Shown here: in pieces, positions 27,208-35,519 of the stretch
How the letters are laid out: each line of letters starts with the position of its first letter
Numbering within the stretch: the first letter of the stretch is position 1
NCBI GenBank assembly: GCA_023150835.1
Contig: JAKLKB010000018.1
Coordinates: forward strand, 1-64,000
Direction of reading: 5' to 3'
DNA: 64,000 nt
DNA from: Myxococcota bacterium
Lineage (GTDB): Bacteria; Myxococcota_C; UBA6777
Made by a program: the position numbers and the translations under genes
Notes under the pieces: generated by a model
What the model was told of the DNA's origin: nothing
What the model saw: only the letters and a program-made list of their open reading frames with translations
Databases searched by the model: none

Positions 27208-27413
27208 CGCTCCACCCAAGCTGATCGACGGCAACCAGCCTTCCGCAAATCGCGCAAACATAGAGGATAGCTCGATATCTCGCATCGCTTTCCCTGCCTC
27301 AATCTCCACAAGCGACGCCTGTTGCGCGATCGCTTGTTTGTTTTGATCGGCTATAGTGATCGGCGATCCAAAATGTTGGGAGCTTACACAAAATTTTTTT
27401 CTGGTAGGACTTA

Positions 27414-27465
27414 TACGAAATCCGCCCATCGTGTTACCGTAAAGAGGTAGGGGCAGCCCCCATAG
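27414..27465 (+). mobile_element. Element B, truncated left end
   Basis: It starts TACGAAATCCGCCCATCG after a TTA flank, continues through GTAGGGGCAGCCCCC, and then loses similarity. It lies upstream of the sigma factor gene. Confidence 0.6.
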
Positions 27466-27539
27466 GCGTTATGGTGAAGCCACCGCTGGCCCCTCTTACA
27501 TGGGTATAAAACACGGGCATCACGCAGAGGATATCGAAA

Positions 27540-27592
27540 AGAAGAGTCCACGGAAAGCACGGAAAGCACGGAAAGTACGGAAAGTACGGAAT
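27540..27592 (+). repeat. 9-bp tandem microsatellite (ACGGAAAGC type)
   Basis: Four or five units of ACGGAAAGC/ACGGAAAGT follow GTCC. The array at 977-1002 starts with the same GTCCACGGAA on the opposite strand. Confidence 0.65.
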
Positions 27593-27647
27593 CAAGCGAT
27601 ACCCAGATCGGTCGCGACTCTCCAACATAAACCTTTTTTAGACACCC

Positions 27648-28037
27648 TCAGCTGGCCCCCACCAAAGCATCCAACACCCCGTCGGACAACAAGCCCGATG
27701 CGTCCAACTCAAGCTCCAAAGCATCTTCTGGGAACTCCATCGCAAGGCTCGAAGAAAAACGCACGCGAAACCGCGTCACCCCTCCCGCTTGTTTCGATGG
27801 ATACACACAAACCACCATTCCCCGACAACCCGCCAAGGGCTGACCTGATTCTGGCAACACACGCACAGCATCGCCCAACAAAAACGGAAACCCATCAAAC
27901 CCTCGCATCGAAGGGGGTTCCGCCACGATGGTCGGCAACGTTCCGCTATCATCGCGTCGAGTGTTGTACGCAGCAGTCTGTGGTTGGAGAGGTGGATGAA
28001 AAAAAAGCGCATGCTGAGATGAACTAGGCTTACGCAT
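27648..28037 (-). CDS. Small hypothetical protein with KOW/SH3-like segment
   Basis: This encodes 129 residues. ATG at 28037 lies seven bases after AAAGGG; a later ATG, before RGFDGFPF, is also possible. Residues about 47-110 contain FLLGDAVRVLPESG, then GCRGMVVCVYPS, RFRVRFSSSLAMEFPEDALE. This pattern of five strands with a conserved G resembles SH3-like barrels of the KOW or DUF4926 kind. The N-terminus is disordered. The array of CRP-like palindromes at 28311-28402 is about 270 bp upstream and may belong to this gene. Confidence 0.5.
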   Translation of the reverse strand: MRKPSSSQHALFFHPPLQPQTAAYNTRRDDSGTLPTIVAEPPSMRGFDGFPFLLGDAVRVLPESGQPLAGCRGMVVCVYPSKQAGGVTRFRVRFSSSLAMEFPEDALELELDASGLLSDGVLDALVGAS

Positions 28038-28310
28038 AATCGAACCCTTTCAAGGCTCCTGATGCTTCGCATCGCTCGACTCCGCAAGCGATCACAAAAC
28101 ATTCGGGACTGTCTTGCTTGATGGTTCCTCGGTAAGATGTTGATTCGTATGTTGAATGACTTCGAGGTGTCTGTTTGTGTCCGTCCATTGACACCACAAC
28201 CCCTTTCTACGACGACCATCAAAAAAAAAAGTTAAGGCTCTCGCTGTTTTTTTTTAACAACTGTTGCCCACCACCTGTCTCCCCTTCTTCTCCGTAAGAA
28301 AAATATTTTC

Positions 28311-28402
28311 TGTGATTTATCTCACATGACACTTTTTTCTGTGATTTATCTCACATGACACTTTTTTCTGTGATTTATCTCACATGACACTTTTTTCTGT
28401 GA
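28311..28402. promoter_or_regulatory. Tandem array of CRP-type palindromes
   Basis: TGTGATTTATCTCACA occurs perfectly three times, at 28311-28326, 28340-28355 and 28369-28384, with a fourth half-site TGTGA at 28398. The period is 29 bp. Each site is an exact TGTGA-N6-TCACA palindrome, the consensus of CRP-family regulators. The nearest gene reading away is the minus-strand gene starting at 28037. It may instead be a satellite that happens to contain the motif. Confidence 0.6.
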
Positions 28403-28463
28403 TGTGTACGAGAGAAGAGAGGCGTGTGTTTGACTTTTTGAAATAAGAGTGACCCTGTTGGAC

Positions 28464-28702
28464 AAAAAAAGCCGTGTTCGCGCTACTCCAAGCGGCAAAG
28501 TCGTTGGCGTGAAAAGCACTTATACGAAATCCGCCCGTTGCGTGATCGTAAAAATGTAGGGGCAGACAGGTGTGGCTGCCCAACAATCGGGCGTCTACGC
28601 GCTCTCCTTCGATCACAGATCACTCGGATATCGTATTATTCGCCCCGCCAATACGGGGTCAAGGAAGCCGCGCTCTATGGCGGGGCGTGGGGTGACACCC
28701 CA
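28464..28702 (+). repeat. Element A copy 4, interrupted by element B
   Basis: The left half (28464-28519: AAAAAAAGCCGTGTTCGCG to GTGAAAAGCAC) and the right half (28639-28702: CGCCCCGCCAATACGGGGTC to the final GGGGTGACACCCC hairpin) are separated by a complete element B. The two halves together match the uninterrupted copies. Confidence 0.75.
28523..28635 (+). mobile_element. Element B copy (MITE-like), 113 bp, TSD TTA
   Basis: It runs from TACGAAATCCG to CGGATATCGTA and is flanked by TTA on both sides (28520-28522 and 28636-28638). It is inserted inside element A copy 4, so its ends can be mapped by comparison with intact A copies. Confidence 0.85.
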
Positions 28703-28726
28703 CAAACACCATCGACTGCGCGAGTC

Positions 28727-29722
28727 CTATTGGAATTGAATGACGAGACGGGGTTCTTTTCCTTGGAGGGCGGGATCGAATCCGGTGAGGGTGCGGCTGC
28801 TTTTGTATTTTTCGCCGTCTTGGTCGGTGGCTGCGTTAAAAAGAAACACGCTGATGGCGTTTCCAGCGCGCCAATCGGGTTGTGCAAAGACCTCTTGGAG
28901 CAGTGCCTTTAGGTCTTTGGGGACTTGGTAGAGAGTTTGCCGATCCCAACAGTCTTTTTTGCGTTGGGGGCAATCGTATTCGTACTTGGGGGAGGTGCTG
29001 TCATCGCTGCAATCGGCGTTGCATCGGACGATCCAGCGATCGATCTTGGCGGTGGTCTTGCTGCGTTGATCGGGCCTACCTTGGACGTAATCTTGGACGT
29101 TGTAGATAGCGGAATCTGCGGTCTTTTCTGCGTAGACGTTGATCATCAAGCGGTTGTTGCTATCGACTTCGTTTTGTGGATAAAAGGACAGATACGCCGA
29201 AACGACGGAGGCACCTTGGGGAACAGCGACTTGTCGAAAGCGAAACGCCGTAAAATAAGAGGGATTTCCTGTCGCAGAGTGCCGTCCCAAGGGGACTGTT
29301 TTTCCTGAAAAATAGTTCCACGCCGTGCCGCTCATCAGATAAGAGGCCACGATGTCCTCAGGATGCGTGATCGTCAGAGATATCGGGCCTGCTGTATCAG
29401 GGCTAAGGGACTCAGCAACAGCTTCGCGGGCCTGTTCTTCGGCCTTTTCGGGGATGATTTCGGCCCCATCTACGGGCATCTCGGAGGAACGCTCGATCAG
29501 GGCCTCGGCTTGGGGTTCAGACGAGCTTTCTTGGGTGTCCTCGACGACGGCTTCTTGGGAAGTCTCGGCTCCTACGGGTTCTTTGGGAGTCGTCTCGCTG
29601 GCGGATTCTTGGCGGGGTTCGCTGCTACTGACTTCTCCTTCTGCGAGGGGGGCTGACGGCGGACAAGCAGGCAGCCCGATCAAGAGAACAAGACCGATCA
29701 CCAGATATCCAAAATAACGCAT
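28727..29722 (-). CDS. Lipoprotein with DNRLRE/CBM-like domain
   Basis: This encodes 331 residues. ATG at 29722 follows AGGAGCG. A lipoprotein signal ends in the lipobox L-P-A-C near residue 20. Residues 21-110 are a Ser/Glu/Pro-rich linker. The C-terminal domain (about 112-331) is beta-rich with FRFRQVAVPQGASVVSAYLSFYP, then RLMINVYAEKTADSAIY and a closing PRLVIQFQ strand. This resembles the DNRLRE-type carbohydrate-binding jelly rolls. Four cysteines (CNADCS and CPQRKKDC) probably pair. A cell-surface binding role is likely. Confidence 0.72.
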   Translation of the reverse strand: MRYFGYLVIGLVLLIGLPACPPSAPLAEGEVSSSEPRQESASETTPKEPVGAETSQEAVVEDTQESSSEPQAEALIERSSEMPVDGAEIIPEKAEEQAREAVAESLSPDTAGPISLTITHPEDIVASYLMSGTAWNYFSGKTVPLGRHSATGNPSYFTAFRFRQVAVPQGASVVSAYLSFYPQNEVDSNNRLMINVYAEKTADSAIYNVQDYVQGRPDQRSKTTAKIDRWIVRCNADCSDDSTSPKYEYDCPQRKKDCWDRQTLYQVPKDLKALLQEVFAQPDWRAGNAISVFLFNAATDQDGEKYKSSRTLTGFDPALQGKEPRLVIQFQ

Positions 29723-29744
29723 CTTTCGCTCCTATAGACGGCGA

Positions 29745-31499
29745 TCAGATCGACATCGAGCCTTCGCGGAAATCGCTGTTTGCGAGGTGGACGTTGATGC
29801 AAACGGGCGTCCCTTCGGCGGCGAGGCGCTTGGCTTCGTCGATAGCGCCGTCGATCTGGCTGCTTTCCGTGATCAAGATGCCTTTGGCCCCGTAGCCTTC
29901 GGCCACTTTGTGATAATCGGTGCGGCGCAGCGTTGTTCCGACCGCATCACCGAGGATCTTGACTTGATCGCGAGCGATCTGTTGCCAACTTGCGTCGTTT
30001 CCGATCACCGCGATCGGAGCAAAGCCACTGCGCACGCACGTATCAAACTCCGCGATACTGTAGGCACATGAGCCATCTCCATAAAACAACCAGACTTCGG
30101 CGCTAGGCCGCACGCTTGCCGCTCCCACCGCAAAGCCTCCACCAACGCCCAACGTGCCGAAGACTCCGGGGTCAAGCCAACTCAACGGACTGCGAGGCCG
30201 CACGATGTACGAGCCTGTCGCCACAAAGTCCCCACCATCGACGATCAACACGCTATCTTCGGCGATCTTTTCTTCGATGCGCAAAAAGAGATGGATCGGA
30301 TCAACCAACGGCCCCTCTGTTCGGGCGCTTTTGAGGATCTCTGCATCCCGTGCATCTTCGCGTGTTTTCAAGACACCAAACCAATCGCCCCAATTCTTGC
30401 GTTGGATCACACGTTGCGACAACTGCACCAAAAAGTGTCCGGGATGCGCTTGGATCGGGATCGTCGGACGTCGATTTTTCTTGAGTGCCGTAGGATCGAG
30501 GTTGATGCTGATCAGCTCGGCCTTTTTGTTGATCTTGATCCCGTAGCCAAGGCGAAAATCAAACGGAAAGCCCGCCACGATCACCACATCCGCTTCTTTT
30601 AATGCAGCACTTCGCTGATGCCGAAACTGCACTTCGCTAAACCGCCCCAATAGACCGCGTGATGCGCCCCCCAAAAACGTCGGGACGCCCAACGTCCGCA
30701 CCGCAGACGCCAAAGCTTCCGCCCGATCAGGCGTCAAGTTCACCATCGCTTGGTTTCCGATCACCAACACAGGCTTCGATGCACTCGAAAGGGCCGCAGA
30801 CACCTGTTCTAATTGGCGGCCCACACCCAAACCAAACGGTAGGTCGAATGACGGCCAGCCCGGGATCGGTAGATGCGGCATGTGGAATTGATGCTGGAGA
30901 TATCCTTTCATCGCCAACTGTGCGGCTTTTCCGACGACGCCCTTCATCTTGTCGACGCCCGACTCTTTCATATACCACTCTTCCACGATCTCTTTCGGAT
31001 ACAGCACATCGACGGGGATCTCCAAAAACACCGGTCCCGGCACGCCTTCCGTCGCGACCGCAAAGGCTTTTTCCAGCATCGGCACCAGATCGCCCACTTT
31101 GTTGCAACGCGCCGCCCACTTGGTGATCGGCTTCATCAACGACAACTGATCGATATCTTGCAGAGAACCTCGTCCCCGCAATACGGTTGCGGTCGCACCA
31201 CCCAAGATCAAGATCGGCTGCTGCGCTTCTTGTGCGTTTTTGACCGCTGTCACGGTGTTGGTCACCCCCGGCCCTGCGGTCACAGCGCAAACGCCCGGGA
31301 TACCCGTCATTCGGCTCGCTGCATCCGCAGCAAACGCCGCTGTCGCCTCGTCTCGGACATCCACCACCGTCAGGCCGTGCATCTTCGCGCCCTGCAAGAT
31401 CGGCGAGATATGCCCCCCACACAGGTTGTACAAACAAGACACGCCATGCGCCGCCAACACCTCGCCCACTATCGAACCACCGTGTATATGCTCACTCAT
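29745..31499 (-). CDS. ThDP-dependent enzyme, ILVBL/HACL2-like
   Basis: This encodes 584 residues. ATG at 31499 lies six bases after GGAG and is preferred to the ATG at 31511. It is a three-domain thiamine-diphosphate enzyme of the acetolactate synthase family. The cofactor-activating Glu is in [16 protein letters not shown] (residue 51) and the ThDP/Mg motif is [15 protein letters not shown] to N (about 470-500). Segments such as [27 protein letters not shown] and [12 protein letters not shown] match the animal ILVBL protein (2-hydroxyacyl-CoA lyase 2) more closely than anabolic IlvB. No IlvN-like regulatory subunit gene is nearby. A lyase acting on 2-hydroxyacyl-CoA is the best guess. Confidence 0.8.
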   Translation of the reverse strand: MSEHIHGGSIVGEVLAAHGVSCLYNLCGGHISPILQGAKMHGLTVVDVRDEATAAFAADAASRMTGIPGVCAVTAGPGVTNTVTAVKNAQEAQQPILILGGATATVLRGRGSLQDIDQLSLMKPITKWAARCNKVGDLVPMLEKAFAVATEGVPGPVFLEIPVDVLYPKEIVEEWYMKESGVDKMKGVVGKAAQLAMKGYLQHQFHMPHLPIPGWPSFDLPFGLGVGRQLEQVSAALSSASKPVLVIGNQAMVNLTPDRAEALASAVRTLGVPTFLGGASRGLLGRFSEVQFRHQRSAALKEADVVIVAGFPFDFRLGYGIKINKKAELISINLDPTALKKNRRPTIPIQAHPGHFLVQLSQRVIQRKNWGDWFGVLKTREDARDAEILKSARTEGPLVDPIHLFLRIEEKIAEDSVLIVDGGDFVATGSYIVRPRSPLSWLDPGVFGTLGVGGGFAVGAASVRPSAEVWLFYGDGSCAYSIAEFDTCVRSGFAPIAVIGNDASWQQIARDQVKILGDAVGTTLRRTDYHKVAEGYGAKGILITESSQIDGAIDEAKRLAAEGTPVCINVHLANSDFREGSMSI

Positions 31500-31795
31500 C
31501 GAAAACTCCATCTTTCTGTTTCATCCAAGCCCATGCAGGTGTCATCCCGCAAGAAGCTCCCAACATCGCGGAAGAGACAAGCCAATCAGAAGAGAGCCAA
31601 CTTGCCACAAACCTCCTGCGCGCCCATCACAACCGCATCAACTCGTTCTGTCAAGCAGATGGCTCGATCGGTCGCCCTTCAAACAAACCACTGCACTGCT
31701 TGAAAGAGCGCAAACACGGAGTCTTTGTCTACGGATTGCTCCCGTATGTGCATCCTTCAAGATTTGTAGCGAGCAAGAAGCGGTCGGTACGGAGG
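31500..31795. other. Intergenic region with a decayed element A
   Basis: TTCAAACAAACCACTGCACT, then GCTTGAAAGAGCGCAAACAC at 31676-31715 match element A in reverse. Nothing else is recognised. Confidence 0.45.
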
Positions 31796-32191
31796 TTAGG
31801 GCTTTTTGTAACGGATCTCGGCGTCTGCCGATGCGCAAATTCCGACTCCCCCAAGAACAACGCTGCTATAGCCGCTCGACTGATTCATCCGTTCAGCCGA
31901 GATATGGCTTGCGCTGCCCGTTGTTTCGTTCAAACTTCCGCCTGATATCGTGCTGTCTTCCCCGATCGTGCGATTCAAATGCCCCCCCAACACACAACTC
32001 GTCAGCCCACCCGCCCGATTCGAAGAACCGCCGAGAACAGCACTACCGCGCCCTATCGCTTGGTTATCCGTTCCACCCACCACAGCACTTCGATCACCTT
32101 TCGCTTCGTTGCTACCGCCTTCGGGTACGCTGCTGCGATTCCCTATTTTTGTTTGGAGCGGCTTACTGATGAAAGGGTTTTTTGGAACCAA
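31796..32191 (-). pseudogene. Fragment of YadA-like beta-roll head repeats
   Basis: The open frame has no ATG or plausible start and overlaps the end of the upstream gene. It consists of six or seven repeats of about 15 residues of the form GG-x2-N-x-A-x-G-x2-S-x-V, the pattern of left-handed beta-roll (Hep/Hag, YadA head) stalks. A signal peptide, neck and anchor are all absent. It is most likely the remnant of a surface-protein gene, possibly one that carried collagen-like repeats such as the gene at 59705-61387. Confidence 0.5.
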
Positions 32192-33036
32192 TCTCGATCA
32201 AATTGCAACATTGCATGGCGAAGGCCCTCCCATAAGATCGGCGCTGTGCCGTCTAGATGGCGGCGCATCCAAAGACCAAGAAGCACAGCCGGCGGGTGCG
32301 CATAGTCTCCGTCGGTGGATTCGCCGTCGGGATCCCAGAACTTATGCTGCGGAAGAGTGCTACGAAATCGCTTCACAAGATACGAAAGCCCTCCCTTGCT
32401 GTCGGTCAACGCAAGAGCTTTTTCGTACGCCTTCACTTCTTGTTTCAAGTCAAGTTTTGTGTGCAAATGCAGATAAGTCTCTACACATTTCCTCGCATAG
32501 TCGCGCAGCATCACGTCATAAACAGTTTGCCACTTGTACGCCCCAACCTTCTGATCTGGTGAAGGCATCAAATGAGCGATCACCCAACGCACAAACGCAG
32601 GATTCACCGAGTTTCGTTTTGCGCGCTCGGGTTTAGGCGATCCAAGAAATATCTTCTGCCCAGACAAACGTTCCCAAACAGCCAGTTCATCGGCGAATTG
32701 GCCTTTTTCTTTCGAGAGTTTTTTGAAATGGAGATGGAGCGCTTCTGCAAACAAAAGCCGCCAAGATCCGTGTGATCGCCAAAAAGTTCCGAGCTTTTTT
32801 CGATGAAACGCCAACGGACCCTTGGGCGCAAAGAAGCTCGTGATGTACTCATAAGCAAGCAAATCGACGAAGATCTCTGAAATAAGAGGTTGTTTCGTCT
32901 CGAACGCGCTTTTCTTGAGCAGCACAGAAGATCGATCTGGGGGAGGTGTCGCAGGCCGAGAATTCGGCGGCTGCGCGAAAGACTGGAACGGGGAAAGGCA
33001 AAGCAAACTCAGCAAAATACATAGACTTATTCGCAT
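32143..33036 (-). CDS. Secreted protein of unknown function
   Basis: This encodes 297 residues. ATG at 33036 lies seven bases after AGGAG. The frame is open about 560 bp further upstream, but only this start gives a signal peptide ([22 protein letters not shown]). The mature protein is basic and helical ([31 protein letters not shown] is one clear stretch), and there is no recognised motif. The end overlaps the beta-roll fragment. No operon partner is evident. Confidence 0.65.
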   Translation of the reverse strand: MRISLCILLSLLCLSPFQSFAQPPNSRPATPPPDRSSVLLKKSAFETKQPLISEIFVDLLAYEYITSFFAPKGPLAFHRKKLGTFWRSHGSWRLLFAEALHLHFKKLSKEKGQFADELAVWERLSGQKIFLGSPKPERAKRNSVNPAFVRWVIAHLMPSPDQKVGAYKWQTVYDVMLRDYARKCVETYLHLHTKLDLKQEVKAYEKALALTDSKGGLSYLVKRFRSTLPQHKFWDPDGESTDGDYAHPPAVLLGLWMRRHLDGTAPILWEGLRHAMLQFDRDWFQKTLSSVSRSKQK

Positions 33037-33583
33037 GGACTTTCTCCTAAGTCGGAGGGTTTGTAGAAGTGCCGCAGTTCGTCGTAAAGCACCCATTGCT
33101 TTTCGAAATCGAGCTGTCTGCGCATCGTCCATCTCTATCAAACGGGTGTTTTTTCTTCGCTGAGATTCGGTTCGTCTGATCTTGCGGGAGCGTTGGAACA
33201 CCTTACACACTGCTCTCGTTGGCGTCAACACACTCGCGGCACGAGCAAGCGAAGCTCGCTTTGTTTCATGGAAAGATCTCAACCGCATGGCTTGTTTGTG
33301 ACGGATGCCCAAAAAAGGTGTTTGTAAAACGTAGCGGCTGGCGAAGGGGCAACTATAAACTTTGCAACAGCGGCTCAGTCCCCAAAACTTTAAGATCGGC
33401 GAAGGGGCAACACCCCGCAGCATAAACCCACCGCATCGCTCGGATGCGACTCGGGGAAGCCTTGCGCCTTGCTTGCCTCGGTGCCGCCCCTTCGATATGA
33501 TGCGCCGCCGAAACGTATGCCGAGATGTTGCATCCAAGGCATACCATCGGACACCCCCATCCACCGAGACGAAAGAGGAAGCC
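33037..33583. other. Divergent intergenic region
   Basis: About 550 bp lie between divergent genes. GGCGAAGGGGCAAC is repeated at about 33340 and 33396, and the second copy leads into CACCCCGCAGCATAAACCCA, a possible decayed element A. Promoters for the secreted protein gene and dapD must lie here, but no clear boxes are visible. Confidence 0.45.
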
Positions 33584-34753
33584 ATGCCGATCCAAACCAT
33601 CGAAGATTTTCAAGCCTACGTCCAAAGCATCGAAGCAGAGGCCGATTACAAACGTCCGCTGGCTTATGGACTCGGAATCCGCCGTCGCAAGGGCGAAAAA
33701 ACGCTGGATGTGTTGTTTCCCCACATCAACTACCAAACCAACTTTGGCGGTGCGGCTGTACTCTCCAAAAAAGTCGGGTGGTTCGGACAACAAAACGGAT
33801 TTGCCTCCCTCACCCTCGAACAGATCCAAGACCTCCACAAGACTTTTCTCCCTTTTCGCAACGACACCACCAAGCCCCATCCCAACCTGCGCACCCTTGA
33901 AACCATCCTCGCTGCCCACAAAACGCCCGAAGGATACGCAGAGATCGACATCATCCTTTATCTTCTCTTTGACGGGAGCCACCCCGTTCAAACGCCCGAA
34001 GAGGCCTACTTTAAGCTCCAATGCCTCTCTCAACGCTGTGTCAAACCCCACAGCGTCAATCTCCAAGGCGCATTTGGCGTCCTCCACAACCTCGCGTGGA
34101 CCAACTACGGCCCCATGCTTCCCGAAGACGTCCCCGCCGAACGCATCCGCTACCTTTACTCCGCTCAACCTCTTCAGATCAGCCATCTTGACAAGTTTCC
34201 TTACCTTGTGGACTACCATCTCCCAAGCGGCTGTCGTATCGCAGCCAACGCCCAAGTCCGCCTCGGTGCTTACCTCGGCGAAGGAACCACCGTGATGCCC
34301 GCAGGTTACATCAACTTCAACGCAGGCACCGAAGGGAACGCGATGGTCGAAGGGCGCATCTCTGGCGGTGTTTTTGTGGGTGCAAACTCCGATATCGGCG
34401 GAGGGGCCTCGATCATGGGAACCCTCTCAGGAGGCAACAAGCATGTGATCACCATCGGCGAAAAATGCCTGCTCGGAGCCAACGCAGGGACGGGCATCTC
34501 GCTTGGATTTGGCTGCACCATCCAAGCAGGTCTCTACATCACCGCAGGCATGAAGATCTTTCTCTACAACCAACACGACCAACCCACCGACCTCAACGGA
34601 AAGATCGTCGAAGAAGGCCAAAACCTCGTCAAAGCGATGGATCTGAGCGGTCGCGACAAGATGCTGTTTCTTCAAGACTCCCGCACGGGCCGCGTGATCT
34701 GCAAACCCAACCCCAAAACCATCGAACTGAACGCCGCTTTGCACAAAAACTAA
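33584..34753 (+). CDS. dapD: Tetrahydrodipicolinate N-succinyltransferase
   Basis: This encodes 389 residues. ATG at 33584 follows AGAGGAAG; the frame is open further upstream without conserved content. It transfers succinyl from succinyl-CoA to tetrahydrodipicolinate in the lysine and meso-diaminopimelate pathway. The C-terminal half is a left-handed beta-helix built from hexapeptides: RLGAYLGEGTTVMPAGYINFNAG, then GRISGGVFVGANSDIGGGASI and CLLGANAGTGISLGFGC. The length and the N-terminal domain fit the longer class of DapD rather than the 275-residue E. coli form. Its last 27 bases are duplicated downstream. Confidence 0.88.
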   Translation: MPIQTIEDFQAYVQSIEAEADYKRPLAYGLGIRRRKGEKTLDVLFPHINYQTNFGGAAVLSKKVGWFGQQNGFASLTLEQIQDLHKTFLPFRNDTTKPHPNLRTLETILAAHKTPEGYAEIDIILYLLFDGSHPVQTPEEAYFKLQCLSQRCVKPHSVNLQGAFGVLHNLAWTNYGPMLPEDVPAERIRYLYSAQPLQISHLDKFPYLVDYHLPSGCRIAANAQVRLGAYLGEGTTVMPAGYINFNAGTEGNAMVEGRISGGVFVGANSDIGGGASIMGTLSGGNKHVITIGEKCLLGANAGTGISLGFGCTIQAGLYITAGMKIFLYNQHDQPTDLNGKIVEEGQNLVKAMDLSGRDKMLFLQDSRTGRVICKPNPKTIELNAALHKN

Positions 34754-34816
34754 CGCAAACAGCGGGTTCGTTCTTCAACGCCTATCCCAGAACTGAACGC
34801 CGCTTTGCACAAAAAC
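34724..34816 (+). repeat. Perfect 27-bp duplication of the dapD 3' end
   Basis: The final coding bases (GAACTGAACGCCGCTTTGCA plus CAAAAAC, 34724-34750) recur exactly at 34790-34816, 66 bp later. The second copy lacks the TAA stop. Confidence 0.9.
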
Positions 34817-34926
34817 GGACCTTTGCGCCACCGCGCAGCCTTCCACGAAAAGTCAACACGTGGCTTCACCCCATGCCGTTCCACCCGATGGATCGGCATA
34901 TCCGCACCTCAAAGGAGTTTCCTCAG

Positions 34927-35403
34927 ATGTACACTCTGACGCTTTGGCTTCACTCGTTCTTGCGCTGGGCCTTGTTATTGGCCCTTCTATTCAAAATCTG
35001 GCAGGCGTATTCAGGCTGGTTCCAAAACAAAGCTTGGACGCCGCTTGACAAACAAGGCAATCTTCTCGTGCTGATCTTCTCTCATCTCCAGCTTGTTTTG
35101 GGACTTATCCTGTATCTTGGCCTCAGCCCTTATGGCGCCTCTTCTTTCAAAAATGGGATGAAGATCGTCATGAAGACGCGAGAGTTGCGCTTTTGGGCGG
35201 TCGAACATATCGCACTGATGCTGCTTTCGCTGGTGTTCGTCCAGATCGGCTTTTCCATCGCCAAGCGCAAAGAAGAAAGCCTGAGCCAGCACAAGATTTC
35301 CGCTATCTGGTTTACGGTGGCCTTGGTTGCGCTGCTCGCAGCGATCCCGTGGCCCTTCCTTTCCACAGGTGCAGGAAGACCTTGGCTGCGCTTGGGTTGG
35401 TGA
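34927..35403 (+). CDS. Small four-helix membrane protein (cytochrome b-like)
   Basis: This encodes 158 residues. ATG at 34927 lies nine bases after AAGGAG. Four hydrophobic helices are visible, starting MYTLTLWLHSFLRWALLLALL. A His-containing helix, FSHLQLVLGLILYLGL, and another, VEHIALMLLSLVFVQIGFS, place histidines in the membrane as in small b-type cytochromes; similar proteins are known from Bacteroidetes. Haem binding is possible but not shown. It follows dapD by about 170 bp. Confidence 0.68.
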   Translation: MYTLTLWLHSFLRWALLLALLFKIWQAYSGWFQNKAWTPLDKQGNLLVLIFSHLQLVLGLILYLGLSPYGASSFKNGMKIVMKTRELRFWAVEHIALMLLSLVFVQIGFSIAKRKEESLSQHKISAIWFTVALVALLAAIPWPFLSTGAGRPWLRLGW

Positions 35404-35426
35404 TTTGATGTAGGAAGGGGCGGGCG

Positions 35427-35519
35427 ATGCGGCGGGTTTGCTTTTGTCGCGTTTCAAACGCTGGTTCGCTCTCTACGAACGGCGGCTGCACTATGCAGCG
35501 GACTTGCTTTTGTCGCGTT
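35427..35519. repeat. Duplication of the symporter gene's 3' end
   Basis: ATGCAGCGGACTTGCTTTTG at 35493-35519 (the gene end, read in plus orientation) recurs with two mismatches at 35427-35453, 66 bp beyond the stop. The offset is the same as at dapD. Confidence 0.75.
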
